A stretch of DNA of 20,812 nt, taken from Candidatus Dechloromonas phosphorivorans (lineage in GTDB: Bacteria; Pseudomonadota; Gammaproteobacteria; Burkholderiales; Rhodocyclaceae). Every line of letters begins with the position of its first letter. The first letter of the stretch is position 1. Below are positions 7,289 to 13,932 of the stretch, piece after piece. The position numbers and the translations under genes were made by a program. The DNA is taken from NCBI GenBank assembly GCA_016714975.1, contig JADKBR010000029.1:1-20812 (forward strand), read 5' to 3'. The notes beneath the pieces were generated by a model, which had not been told where the DNA came from, searched no databases, and was given only the letters and a program-made list of their open reading frames with translations.

Positions 7289-7454
7289 CGAGGATCAATA
7301 CCTCTGCGTCGGCATCTGCATGGCCGACCCCGATTCGGGCTACTGCCTGGGTTGCGGCCGGCCGCCACTCGACGCGCCTGAGGTATTCACCGAGGTCGTC
7401 ACCCTGACAAGAACCCCACGACCGACAACCAGCGACCCGGATAACCCGGAATGA
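7281..7454 (+). CDS. Second DUF1289-like Cys4 micro-protein, about 57 aa
   Basis: This frame, read from a TTG at 7281, gives LDNEDQYLCVGICMADPDSG then YCLGCGRPPLDAPEVF and ends at a TGA overlapping the next ATG (ATGA at 7451-7454). The cysteines at 9, 13, 22 and 25 have the same C-x3-C-x8-C-x2-C spacing as the preceding gene, so the two are probably diverged duplicates or members of related families. The start is uncertain: the ATG at 7320 would delete the first two cysteines, and the TTG at 7281 has no clear ribosome binding site but allows coupling to the upstream stop at 7286-7288. The C-terminal tail is polar and Thr/Pro-rich. Confidence 0.65.
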   Translation: MDNEDQYLCVGICMADPDSGYCLGCGRPPLDAPEVFTEVVTLTRTPRPTTSDPDNPE

Positions 7455-8365
7455 GCGTTCGCCTGCCGGAGTCGCTGCTCGTTCTCGAGCGCGGCTGGCT
7501 TTCGGCCAACAGCATCGTCCTCTTTGACGGAGGCGATGCCGCAGTGGTCGATAGCGGCTACGTCACGCATGCTTCCCAGACCGTCGAACTGGTTGATCAT
7601 GCCGTGCGCGGTCGACACCTGAAAAGGCTCATAAACACGCACTCGCATTCCGATCACATCGGCGGCAACGCGGCGCTGCAAGCCAGATTCGGCTGCGAGA
7701 TCATCGTCCCGGCCGGTCTTCACGCCACCATCGCCGAGTGGGACGAAGACGCACTGCTGCTCTCGCCGCTGGGCCAGCAGGCGGCGCGCTTCCAGCACGA
7801 CAGCCTGATCCGCGCCGGCGAGGTGATTTCGATGGGCGACCTCGACTGGCAGGCCTTGGCCGTTCCCGGACACGACATGGAGGCGCTGGCTTTCTACAAC
7901 CCGGATCGGCGTATCCTGATTTCGGGCGACGCTCTCTGGGAAAACGGCTTCGGCGTGATTTTCCCCGAGCTTCTTGGCGAGGCCGATGGTATCGCCATCA
8001 CGCGCGACACCCTCGAAATGCTGTCGCGCCTGCCAATCGATATCGTCATCCCTGGCCATGGCAGCCCGTTCACCGGGGTTGAAGGGGCTTTCGAGCGGGC
8101 TTTCCGGCGCATCGACAGCTTCGCCGCCGACATCGACAAGCTGGCATGGAATGCCATCAAGGTTTTGGTTTCATTTGCCATGCTCGAAATACGGCGCTTG
8201 CCAGCCGAAGAATTTCCGGCATTCGTGCTCGGCCTGCCTTTCGCCATCAGCATCAACATCCGCTACCTGAACCTGCCGGAAGATGAGCTTGTCGAGCGCA
8301 TCAAGCGCGAGTTGCTGCTGGTCAATGCCCTGCGCCGCGAAGTCGGCTTCCTGGTGGCCGGTTAG
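7451..8365 (+). CDS. MBL-fold metallo-hydrolase, 304 aa
   Basis: The metallo-beta-lactamase fold is shown by INTHSHSDHIGGN (H64, H66, D68, H69), a third metal histidine in VPGHDMEAL (H141), the bridging Asp in ILISGDALWENG (D160) and the last ligand in VIPGHGSPF (H203). This is the full di-metal ligand set. The C-terminal 90 residues form a helical extension. Family members include thioesterases, lactonases and glyoxalase-II-like enzymes; the substrate cannot be read from the sequence. In operon with liuE and the Cys4 genes, hydrolysis of a CoA or other thioester is plausible but only inferred. The start overlaps the previous stop (ATGA), and the stop overlaps that of the convergent peptidase gene by three bases. 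Confidence 0.9.
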   Translation: MSVRLPESLLVLERGWLSANSIVLFDGGDAAVVDSGYVTHASQTVELVDHAVRGRHLKRLINTHSHSDHIGGNAALQARFGCEIIVPAGLHATIAEWDEDALLLSPLGQQAARFQHDSLIRAGEVISMGDLDWQALAVPGHDMEALAFYNPDRRILISGDALWENGFGVIFPELLGEADGIAITRDTLEMLSRLPIDIVIPGHGSPFTGVEGAFERAFRRIDSFAADIDKLAWNAIKVLVSFAMLEIRRLPAEEFPAFVLGLPFAISINIRYLNLPEDELVERIKRELLLVNALRREVGFLVAG

Positions 8366-9537
8366 CCGGCAGGCAGCGCACGCTGGACCAGTCGTGTCCA
8401 GTAGGCAATGCCTGGCAACAGAATCTCGTCGTTGAAATCGTAATGCGGGTTGTGCAGTGTGCAGCCGCCGGTGCCCGGCCCGTTGCCCAGCCAGACGTAG
8501 CAACCCGGCTTCTCGCGCAGCATGTAGGCGAAGTCCTCGGCGCCCATCGACGGCAGAACGTCAGTGAGCACTCGCTCACTTCCCAGGACCTCGACGGCAA
8601 CGCTGCGGCAGAATTCCGTCTCGTCCACGCTGTTGACGGTCGGCGGGTAGCGATGGTCGAAATGAACGCCGATCTGCGCCCCGTTCGCCGCCGCCACGCC
8701 GCTGCACAGGCGCTCGACGGCGCGCTCGACGGCTTCCTGAACCTCTGGCTTGAAGCTGCGGATGGTGCCGCGCAGGACGACTTCCTCGGGAATGATGTTC
8801 CACGCCTCGCCGCCATGGAACTGGGTGACGCTGACCACCGCCGCATCGCAAGGGTGCAGCGTGCGGCTGACCACGGTCTGCAGGGCCTGGACGAGTTGCG
8901 CGCCGGCGACAATCGGGTCGACACCCTGGTGCGGCATCGCCGCATGGCAGCCGTGGCCGCGCACCCTGATCTCGAAGGCGCAGGTGCCGGCCATCACCGG
9001 CCCGGGCATCACCGCCATCTCGCCGACCGCTACACCCGGCCAGTTGTGCAGGCCGAACACCGCCTCGACCGGAAAGCGCTCGAACAATCCATCCTCGATC
9101 ATCAAGGCGGCGCCGCCTTCCGATTCCTCGGCCGGCTGGAAGATGAACGCCACGCTGCCGTCGAAACCCGGGTTTGCCGCCAGGTGGCGCGCGGCGCCGA
9201 GAAGGATCGCGGTATGCCCGTCATGGCCGCAGGCGTGCATCCTTCCCGGGTAGCGCGAGTGGTGCGGAAACTCGTTCATCTCGACCAGCGGCAGCGCATC
9301 CATATCGGCACGCAGGCCGATCATGCGCGGTGACGTGCCCGCGCGCAGAACGCCGACGACCCCGGTCCGGGCAATGCCGCGATGAACCTCGAGACCATAG
9401 CGCTCAAGCTCGCGAGAGACCATCTCAGCGGTGCGATTCTCGTCGAAGGCAAGCTCCGGATGAGCGTGAATGTCGCGCCGGAATGCCGTCAGCTCGGAGA
9501 GGAATAGGGGTTCGCAAAGAACATTGACCGATGCCAT
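8362..9537 (-). CDS. M20D family amidohydrolase (hippurate hydrolase/N-acyl-amino-acid deacylase type)
   Basis: The 391-aa product has the M20D layout: DIHAHPELAFDE (residues 22-33), GLRADMDALP (75-83), the metal-binding MHACGHDGHTA (C103, H105), the catalytic pair PAEESEGGA (E137, E138), HNWPG (H164), the dimerisation domain from about 185 to 300, and a last ligand in LHNPHYDFND (H362). Such enzymes release amino acids from N-acyl conjugates; the exact substrate is not readable. An in-frame ATG lies 24 nt upstream (9561), but AGGAGG sits 8 nt before the ATG at 9537 and inside that extension, so 9537 is preferred. The gene is divergent from rapZ (about 70 bp apart) and convergent with the MBL gene. 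Confidence 0.92.
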   Translation of the reverse strand: MASVNVLCEPLFLSELTAFRRDIHAHPELAFDENRTAEMVSRELERYGLEVHRGIARTGVVGVLRAGTSPRMIGLRADMDALPLVEMNEFPHHSRYPGRMHACGHDGHTAILLGAARHLAANPGFDGSVAFIFQPAEESEGGAALMIEDGLFERFPVEAVFGLHNWPGVAVGEMAVMPGPVMAGTCAFEIRVRGHGCHAAMPHQGVDPIVAGAQLVQALQTVVSRTLHPCDAAVVSVTQFHGGEAWNIIPEEVVLRGTIRSFKPEVQEAVERAVERLCSGVAAANGAQIGVHFDHRYPPTVNSVDETEFCRSVAVEVLGSERVLTDVLPSMGAEDFAYMLREKPGCYVWLGNGPGTGGCTLHNPHYDFNDEILLPGIAYWTRLVQRALPAG

Positions 9538-9545
9538 GGGCGGTT

Positions 9546-9551
9546 CCTCCT
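9546..9551 (-). promoter_or_regulatory. Shine-Dalgarno that fixes the M20D start
   Basis: AGGAGG on the minus strand lies 8 nt before the ATG ending at 9537. Because it lies within the coding extension of the longer frame from 9561, it supports the shorter 391-aa product. Confidence 0.75.
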
Positions 9552-9608
9552 GTGCCATCATTATGCCGCGACTTGCTTGCGCGGGTAGCCTTCATTATGC
9601 TCCGTCCT

Positions 9609-10454
9609 ATGAAACTCGTTTTGATCAGCGGCCTCTCCGGTTCGGGCAAATCCGTCGCCCTGCATTTGCTTGAAGATGCGGGCTATTACTGCGTGGATAA
9701 TCTTCCGGTAATCATGCTTACGGTCCTCGTGCGCATGCTCCGGGAGGAGGGTATCGACAAGGTGGCGGTCGCCATCGACGCCCGCTCGGGCCGGGGGATG
9801 GAACTGCTCCCGCAGCGATTGCGCATGCTGGAGGAAGAAGGAATGCAACAGAACTTTCTCTTCCTGCATGCCAACGACGAAACCCTGCTGAAGCGCTATT
9901 CCGAATCGCGCCGCCGCCATCCGCTCGCTAGCGACGGGCAGACCCTGATCGAAGCGATCCGCGCCGAGCGCGAGTCGCTAGAAGGGATTTCCACACTTGG
10001 CCATCGCATCGATACCAGCAGCCTCAAGAGCAATGCCCTGCGCGAATGGATTCGTCAGTTCATCGACGCCGAGCCAGCCCACGGGCTGACATTGATGTTC
10101 GAGTCATTCGGCTTCAAGCACGGCATTCCGCTCGACGCCGATCTGGTCTTCGACGTGCGCTGCCTGCCCAACCCGCATTACGATCCTGAGCTGCAACCCC
10201 TGACCGGCAAGGATGAGGCGGTTGTACGCTTTCTTGAAGGCGAACCCGAAGTCGTCTCCATGCGCGACGACATCGACGAATTCATTGCCACCTGGCTGCC
10301 TGCCTACGTTCGCGACAACCGCAATTACCTGACCGTGGCGATTGGGTGCACTGGCGGCCAACACCGTTCCGTATACCTGGCCGAGTGGCTCGGTCGCGCT
10401 TTCCACACCCAGGCACGGGTCCTGATCCGCCACCGTACACTGGCCGGCGGCTGA
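9609..10454 (+). CDS. rapZ: RNase adapter protein / P-loop nucleotide-binding protein RapZ
   Basis: RapZ (YvcJ family) is a P-loop ATP/GTP-binding protein; in E. coli it guides RNase E to the small RNA GlmZ and so tunes glucosamine-6-phosphate synthase. The 281-aa product matches the usual length. It has the Walker A motif GLSGSGKS at residues 8-15, LLEDAGYYCVDNLPV (20-34), VAIDARSGRG (54-63), ESFGFKHGIPLDADLVFDVRCLPNPHYDP in the C-terminal domain, and the family-specific IGCTGGQHRS at 245-254. The ATG at 9609 gives the canonical N-terminus (MKLVLISGLSGSGKS); ATG 9597 is an alternative and no strong ribosome binding site is seen. The usual neighbours ptsN and hprK are absent. The stop overlaps the next ATG. 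Its regulatory target outside enterobacteria is uncertain. Confidence 0.95.
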   Translation: MKLVLISGLSGSGKSVALHLLEDAGYYCVDNLPVIMLTVLVRMLREEGIDKVAVAIDARSGRGMELLPQRLRMLEEEGMQQNFLFLHANDETLLKRYSESRRRHPLASDGQTLIEAIRAERESLEGISTLGHRIDTSSLKSNALREWIRQFIDAEPAHGLTLMFESFGFKHGIPLDADLVFDVRCLPNPHYDPELQPLTGKDEAVVRFLEGEPEVVSMRDDIDEFIATWLPAYVRDNRNYLTVAIGCTGGQHRSVYLAEWLGRAFHTQARVLIRHRTLAGG

Positions 10455-10828
10455 TGCGCTGGCTGGCCTATGTGCGGCCCGGCGACTGGCTGGTGATGGC
10501 GGGCGGGGCAGTGCTGGTCGGCTTGACGCTTCCCATGCTGTGGCAGGGCGGCTTTGCCGAGCGCGCCATTATCCGTCAGGATGGACAGGTCTTCGCCGAG
10601 TTTGAGCTGGGCAGTCGGCGCGATGTCGCTGTCCCTGGCCCGCTCGGCATCACTCTGGTCGCCATTGAACCGCGGCGCGCCCGCGTCGTCGCCGACCCCG
10701 GCCCGCGCCAGTATTGCGTGCGTCAGGGTTGGCTGGCACGACCCGGCGAAATCGCCATCTGCGCGCCCAACCGCGTCAGCGTCCAGATCACCGGACGTAC
10801 CCGCACTTATGACAGCCTCAGTTACTGA
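10454..10828 (+). CDS. NusG domain II-containing membrane-anchored protein, 124 aa
   Basis: The start overlaps the rapZ stop (TGATG). Residues 13-32 form one N-terminal membrane anchor (LVMAGGAVLVGLTLPMLW). The rest is a small beta-rich domain: RQDGQVFAEFELGSRRDVAV, then GITLVAIEPRRARVVADPGP, then a PGEIAICAPNRVSVQITG end, the layout of the NusG_II (KOW-unrelated) domain found in small exported proteins. The domain should face the periplasm. This domain is often encoded directly next to a Gx-transporter gene, as here, which supports the call. Its biochemical role is not established. Confidence 0.8.
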   Translation: MRWLAYVRPGDWLVMAGGAVLVGLTLPMLWQGGFAERAIIRQDGQVFAEFELGSRRDVAVPGPLGITLVAIEPRRARVVADPGPRQYCVRQGWLARPGEIAICAPNRVSVQITGRTRTYDSLSY

Positions 10829-11342
10829 GCTGACCATCACCGCCGAGGATCGCCGCGTCGCCTGGCTGGCCACTGCGGCGGTCACCCTGTCGCTGGTCGA
10901 TGCGGCGATCCCCAGCCCGCTGCCCGGCGTCAAGCCCGGCCTCGCCAACATCGTCACCCTGGTCGTCCTGATCCGCTACGGCTGGGCGACCGCAGTCTGG
11001 GTCAGCGGCTTGCGCGTGCTCGCCGGCAGCCTGCTGCTCGGCTACTTTCTCGCTCCCGGTTTCTTTCTGGCGCTGACCGGAACGACGCTCAGCCTGCTCA
11101 CGCTCGGCCTAGCCCGCCAACTGCCGGGACGCTGGTTCGGGCCGGTCAGTCTTAGCATCCTCGCCGCCTTCGCACACATTGGCGGCCAGTTGCTGCTCGC
11201 CCGCCTGTGGTTGATTCCGCACAACGGCGTTTTTTTGCTAACCCCGGTTTTCGCCGCCGCCGCGCTGGTGTTCGGCACCATCAACGGGCTGATCGCGGCT
11301 AAACTGCTGGCAGACACCCCTGCTGCGGAACCTGCCCGATGA
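10809..11342 (+). CDS. Gx transporter family protein (heptaprenyl diphosphate synthase component I-like), 177 aa
   Basis: The ATG at 10809 lies inside the end of the NusG-II gene (20-nt overlap). The product is a membrane protein of four to six spans with the family's N-terminal signature LVDAAIPSPLPGVKPGLANIVTLV, followed by hydrophobic stretches VLAGSLLLGYFLAPGFFLAL, LSILAAFAHIGGQLLLA and LLTPVFAAAALVFGTINGLI. The Pfam family is named heptaprenyl diphosphate synthase component I, but its structure is like a small ECF-type S-component transporter, so a transport role is more likely. Its stop overlaps the ubiX ATG (ATGA), suggesting a link to isoprenoid or flavin cofactors; this is inference. 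Confidence 0.85.
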   Translation: MTASVTELTITAEDRRVAWLATAAVTLSLVDAAIPSPLPGVKPGLANIVTLVVLIRYGWATAVWVSGLRVLAGSLLLGYFLAPGFFLALTGTTLSLLTLGLARQLPGRWFGPVSLSILAAFAHIGGQLLLARLWLIPHNGVFLLTPVFAAAALVFGTINGLIAAKLLADTPAAEPAR

Positions 11343-11944
11343 ACAAGACGATCTGCCTCGCCCTGACCGGCGCTTCCGGCATGCCGTACGGTCTGCGCCT
11401 GCTGGAATACCTGCTTGCCGCCGGTTGCCGGGTGCAGCTTCTCTACTCGCAAGCAGCACAGGTTGTCGCCCGGCAGGAAATGGATCTCGAACTGCCTTCA
11501 CGCCCGGCCGAGACGAAGGCTGCCCTGCTCGCCCGGTATCCTGCGGTCGACCCGGAAAAGCTGTTTGTTTTCGGGCGCGAGGAGTGGTTCGCCCCGGTCG
11601 CCTCGGGCTCCAACCCGCCGGACGCGATGGTCATTTGTCCCTGCTCGATGGGCACGCTGGCCGCTATCGCCCAAGGGCTGGCCGACAACCTGATCGAGCG
11701 CGCCGCCGACGTGGTTCTCAAGGAAGGCCGCAAGCTGATCCTGGTTCCACGCGAGACGCCGCTGTCCGCCATCCATCTCGAGAACATGCTGCGCCTGGCC
11801 AGGGCCGGCGCCGTGATCCTGCCGCCCAGCCCGGGTTTCTACCACCGCCCGGAAAACGTTGCCGAAGTGGTCGAATTCGTCGTCGCCCGCGTCCTCGACC
11901 AGCTTGCCGTCCCGCACGCGCTGATGCAACGCTGGGGCGAATGA
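11339..11944 (+). CDS. ubiX: Flavin prenyltransferase UbiX
   Basis: UbiX transfers a dimethylallyl group to FMN to make prenyl-FMN, the cofactor of UbiD-type decarboxylases, including that of ubiquinone synthesis. The 201-aa product has the flavodoxin-like start LALTGASGMPYGLRLLE (GASG at residues 11-14), the CPCSMGTLAAIA block (100-111), DNLIERAADVVLKEGRKLIL, and the VPRETPLSAIHLENM block (136-150) that binds the phosphate. Length and all landmarks are normal. It overlaps the Gx-transporter gene by ATGA and the Lon-domain gene by ATGA. No ubiD is present in the window. Confidence 0.95.
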   Translation: MNKTICLALTGASGMPYGLRLLEYLLAAGCRVQLLYSQAAQVVARQEMDLELPSRPAETKAALLARYPAVDPEKLFVFGREEWFAPVASGSNPPDAMVICPCSMGTLAAIAQGLADNLIERAADVVLKEGRKLILVPRETPLSAIHLENMLRLARAGAVILPPSPGFYHRPENVAEVVEFVVARVLDQLAVPHALMQRWGE

Positions 11945-12576
11945 TGGGCTGGCTGGGCTTTGCAACCCGACCGGATGATCGGCCTTCTCCGCGGATGGAG
12001 ATTCCGCTGTTTCCGCTCAATACCGTTCTCTTCCCGGGTGGATCATTGCCGCTCAGAATTTTCGAGCAACGCTATCTGGACATGGCGGCCGCCTGCATGA
12101 AGGATGAGCTCCCATTCGGCATCTGCCTGATTGCCACCGGCGAGGAAGCGGGCAGCATTGCCGAACCCCATCTGGTCGGCACGCTGGCGCGCGTCGTCGA
12201 CTGGGAGATGGAGCAGCTTGGCCTCTTGCAAGTGACGGCGCGCGGCGAGCAGCGTTTCCGCATCATCAGCAAGGCGGTCGGACCGAACAACCTGCTGCAG
12301 GCCGAGGTCGAACTCATCGATGACGATGGCCCGCTGCCGGTTCCCCATGAACGTCAGCGCCTGGTGCACCTGCTGCGCCGGATCGCCGGCGAGATGGGCC
12401 CGGCCCACATCCCCGAACCGCACCGCTACGACGATGCGGAATGGGTGGGTTACCGCATCACCGAGATACTGCCAGTGCATAACCTGGCCAAACAGAAACT
12501 GCTGGAACTGGAAGACCCGATTTCCCGCCTCGAAATCCTTGAAAAATATCTCGATCAACGCAAGTTGCTGGCTTGA
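11941..12576 (+). CDS. Lon N-terminal (substrate-binding) domain protein, 211 aa
   Basis: The product has the LON substrate-binding domain alone, with no AAA or protease domain: IPLFPLNTVLFPGGSLPLRIFEQRYLDM near the N-terminus, then FGICLIATGEEAG, GTLARVVDWEMEQLGLLQVTARGEQRFRI and the helical end EKYLDQRKLLA. This family is widespread in Betaproteobacteria and its role is not settled; peptide binding is inferred from Lon. The frame starts with tandem ATGs at 11941/11944 overlapping the ubiX stop; a later ATG at 11995 would give the more usual MEIPLFPLN start but lacks a ribosome binding site. A 3-nt gap separates it from chrA. Confidence 0.88.
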   Translation: MMGWLGFATRPDDRPSPRMEIPLFPLNTVLFPGGSLPLRIFEQRYLDMAAACMKDELPFGICLIATGEEAGSIAEPHLVGTLARVVDWEMEQLGLLQVTARGEQRFRIISKAVGPNNLLQAEVELIDDDGPLPVPHERQRLVHLLRRIAGEMGPAHIPEPHRYDDAEWVGYRITEILPVHNLAKQKLLELEDPISRLEILEKYLDQRKLLA

Positions 12577-12579
12577 ATC

Positions 12580-13908
12580 ATGGCCACTCCCCCCCTTGCC
12601 CCCACCCTCCTCGAAGCCATGCGCTTCTGGCTGAAGCTGGGCTTCATCAGCTTCGGCGGGCCGGCCGGGCAAATCGCAATGATGCATGACGAGCTGGTCG
12701 ACAAGCGGCGCTGGATTTCCGAGCGGCGTTTCCTGCATGCCCTCAACTACTGCATGCTGCTCCCCGGCCCCGAAGCACAGCAACTCGCCACCTATCTCGG
12801 CTGGCTGCTGCATCGCACGCGCGGCGGGATCATCGCCGGCGGACTGTTCGTGCTGCCGTCGCTGCTAATCCTTATCGGGCTCTCCTGGCTGTACATGACC
12901 TTTGGCCAGACGCCCCTGGTCGCCGGCCTGTTCTACGGCATCAAGCCCGCCGTCGCCGCCATCGTCGTCCACGCCGCCCATCGCATTGGCAGCCGCACGC
13001 TGCGCAACAGCGTGTTGTGGGCGATCGCCGCGGCGGCCTTCGTCGCCATCTTCGCCTTCGACGTGCCATTCCCGGCGATCGTTCTTGGCGCCGCCCTGGT
13101 CGGTGTCATTGGCGGCCGCCTCGCCCCCGCTCGCTTTTCCACCGGCGGCGGGCATGGCGGCACGGCAGCATCGGCCGGGCCGGCGATAATCGACGACGAT
13201 ACCCCGACTCCGGCCCACGCCCGTTTCACCGCCCGGCGCCTGCTTGAGGTTGCAACCATCGGCGTCGTGTTGTGGGCAGTGCCGATGGGCCTGCTTGCCG
13301 CATTCCTCGGCTGGGATCACACCCTGACACAGATGGGCTGGTTCTTCACCAAGGCGGCGCTGCTCAGCTTCGGCGGCGCCTATGCGGTGCTGCCCTACAT
13401 GTATCAGGGCGCCGTCAAGGACTTCGGCTGGCTGAGCAGTTCGCAGATGATGGACGGTCTGGCACTGGGTGAATCGACGCCGGGGCCACTGATCATGATC
13501 GTTGCCTTCGTCGGCTTTGTCGGCGCCTGGAGCAAGGCGCCTTTCGGGCCCGATGCCCTTCTTCTCGCCGGCGTGCTGGCGGCCGCGGTGGTCACCTGGT
13601 TCACCTTCCTGCCCTCATTCCTGTTCATCTTCGCTGGCGGGCCGCTGGTCGAGAGCACGCACGGCGACCTCAAGTTCACCGCGCCGCTGACTGCCATCAC
13701 GGCCGCGGTCGTCGGCGTCATCGCCAACCTGGCGGTCTTCTTCGGCTACCCCGTGCTGTGGCCAACCGGATTTTCAGGCGGTCCCGATTTCGTCGCGGCT
13801 GTCATCGCAATCGGTGCTGCCGTGGCGCTGTTCCGCTTCAAGGCCAACGTGATCCACGTCATCGCCGCCTGCGCCGGCCTCGGGCTGGCCGTGCGCTTTC
13901 TGGCCTAG
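12580..13908 (+). CDS. chrA: Chromate efflux transporter, long-chain CHR family
   Basis: ChrA exports chromate from the cytoplasm by a proton-motive-force-driven mechanism. The 442-aa product has the duplicated CHR layout. The first half carries GFISFGGPAGQIAMMH (residues 21-36) and LLPGPEAQQLATYLGWLLH (60-78). The second half repeats the motif as LSFGGAYAVLPYMYQGAV (about 262-279) and ESTPGPLIMIVAFVGFVGAW (about 298-317). About ten to twelve hydrophobic segments are separated by a polar linker at residues 185-212. The gene starts 3 nt after the Lon-domain gene and is the last of the plus-strand operon. No chrB regulator or other metal-resistance gene is near, so the substrate call rests on the family alone; homologues may also act on sulfate-like anions. 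Confidence 0.93.
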   Translation: MATPPLAPTLLEAMRFWLKLGFISFGGPAGQIAMMHDELVDKRRWISERRFLHALNYCMLLPGPEAQQLATYLGWLLHRTRGGIIAGGLFVLPSLLILIGLSWLYMTFGQTPLVAGLFYGIKPAVAAIVVHAAHRIGSRTLRNSVLWAIAAAAFVAIFAFDVPFPAIVLGAALVGVIGGRLAPARFSTGGGHGGTAASAGPAIIDDDTPTPAHARFTARRLLEVATIGVVLWAVPMGLLAAFLGWDHTLTQMGWFFTKAALLSFGGAYAVLPYMYQGAVKDFGWLSSSQMMDGLALGESTPGPLIMIVAFVGFVGAWSKAPFGPDALLLAGVLAAAVVTWFTFLPSFLFIFAGGPLVESTHGDLKFTAPLTAITAAVVGVIANLAVFFGYPVLWPTGFSGGPDFVAAVIAIGAAVALFRFKANVIHVIAACAGLGLAVRFLA

Positions 13909-13932
13909 CCAGCGGGTCGACCGCAACCGGCC

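Noticed and set aside
8443..9333. Long plus-strand open frame of 296 codons
   Set aside because: It is the antisense shadow of the M20D amidohydrolase, which has full catalytic motifs and a good ribosome binding site.
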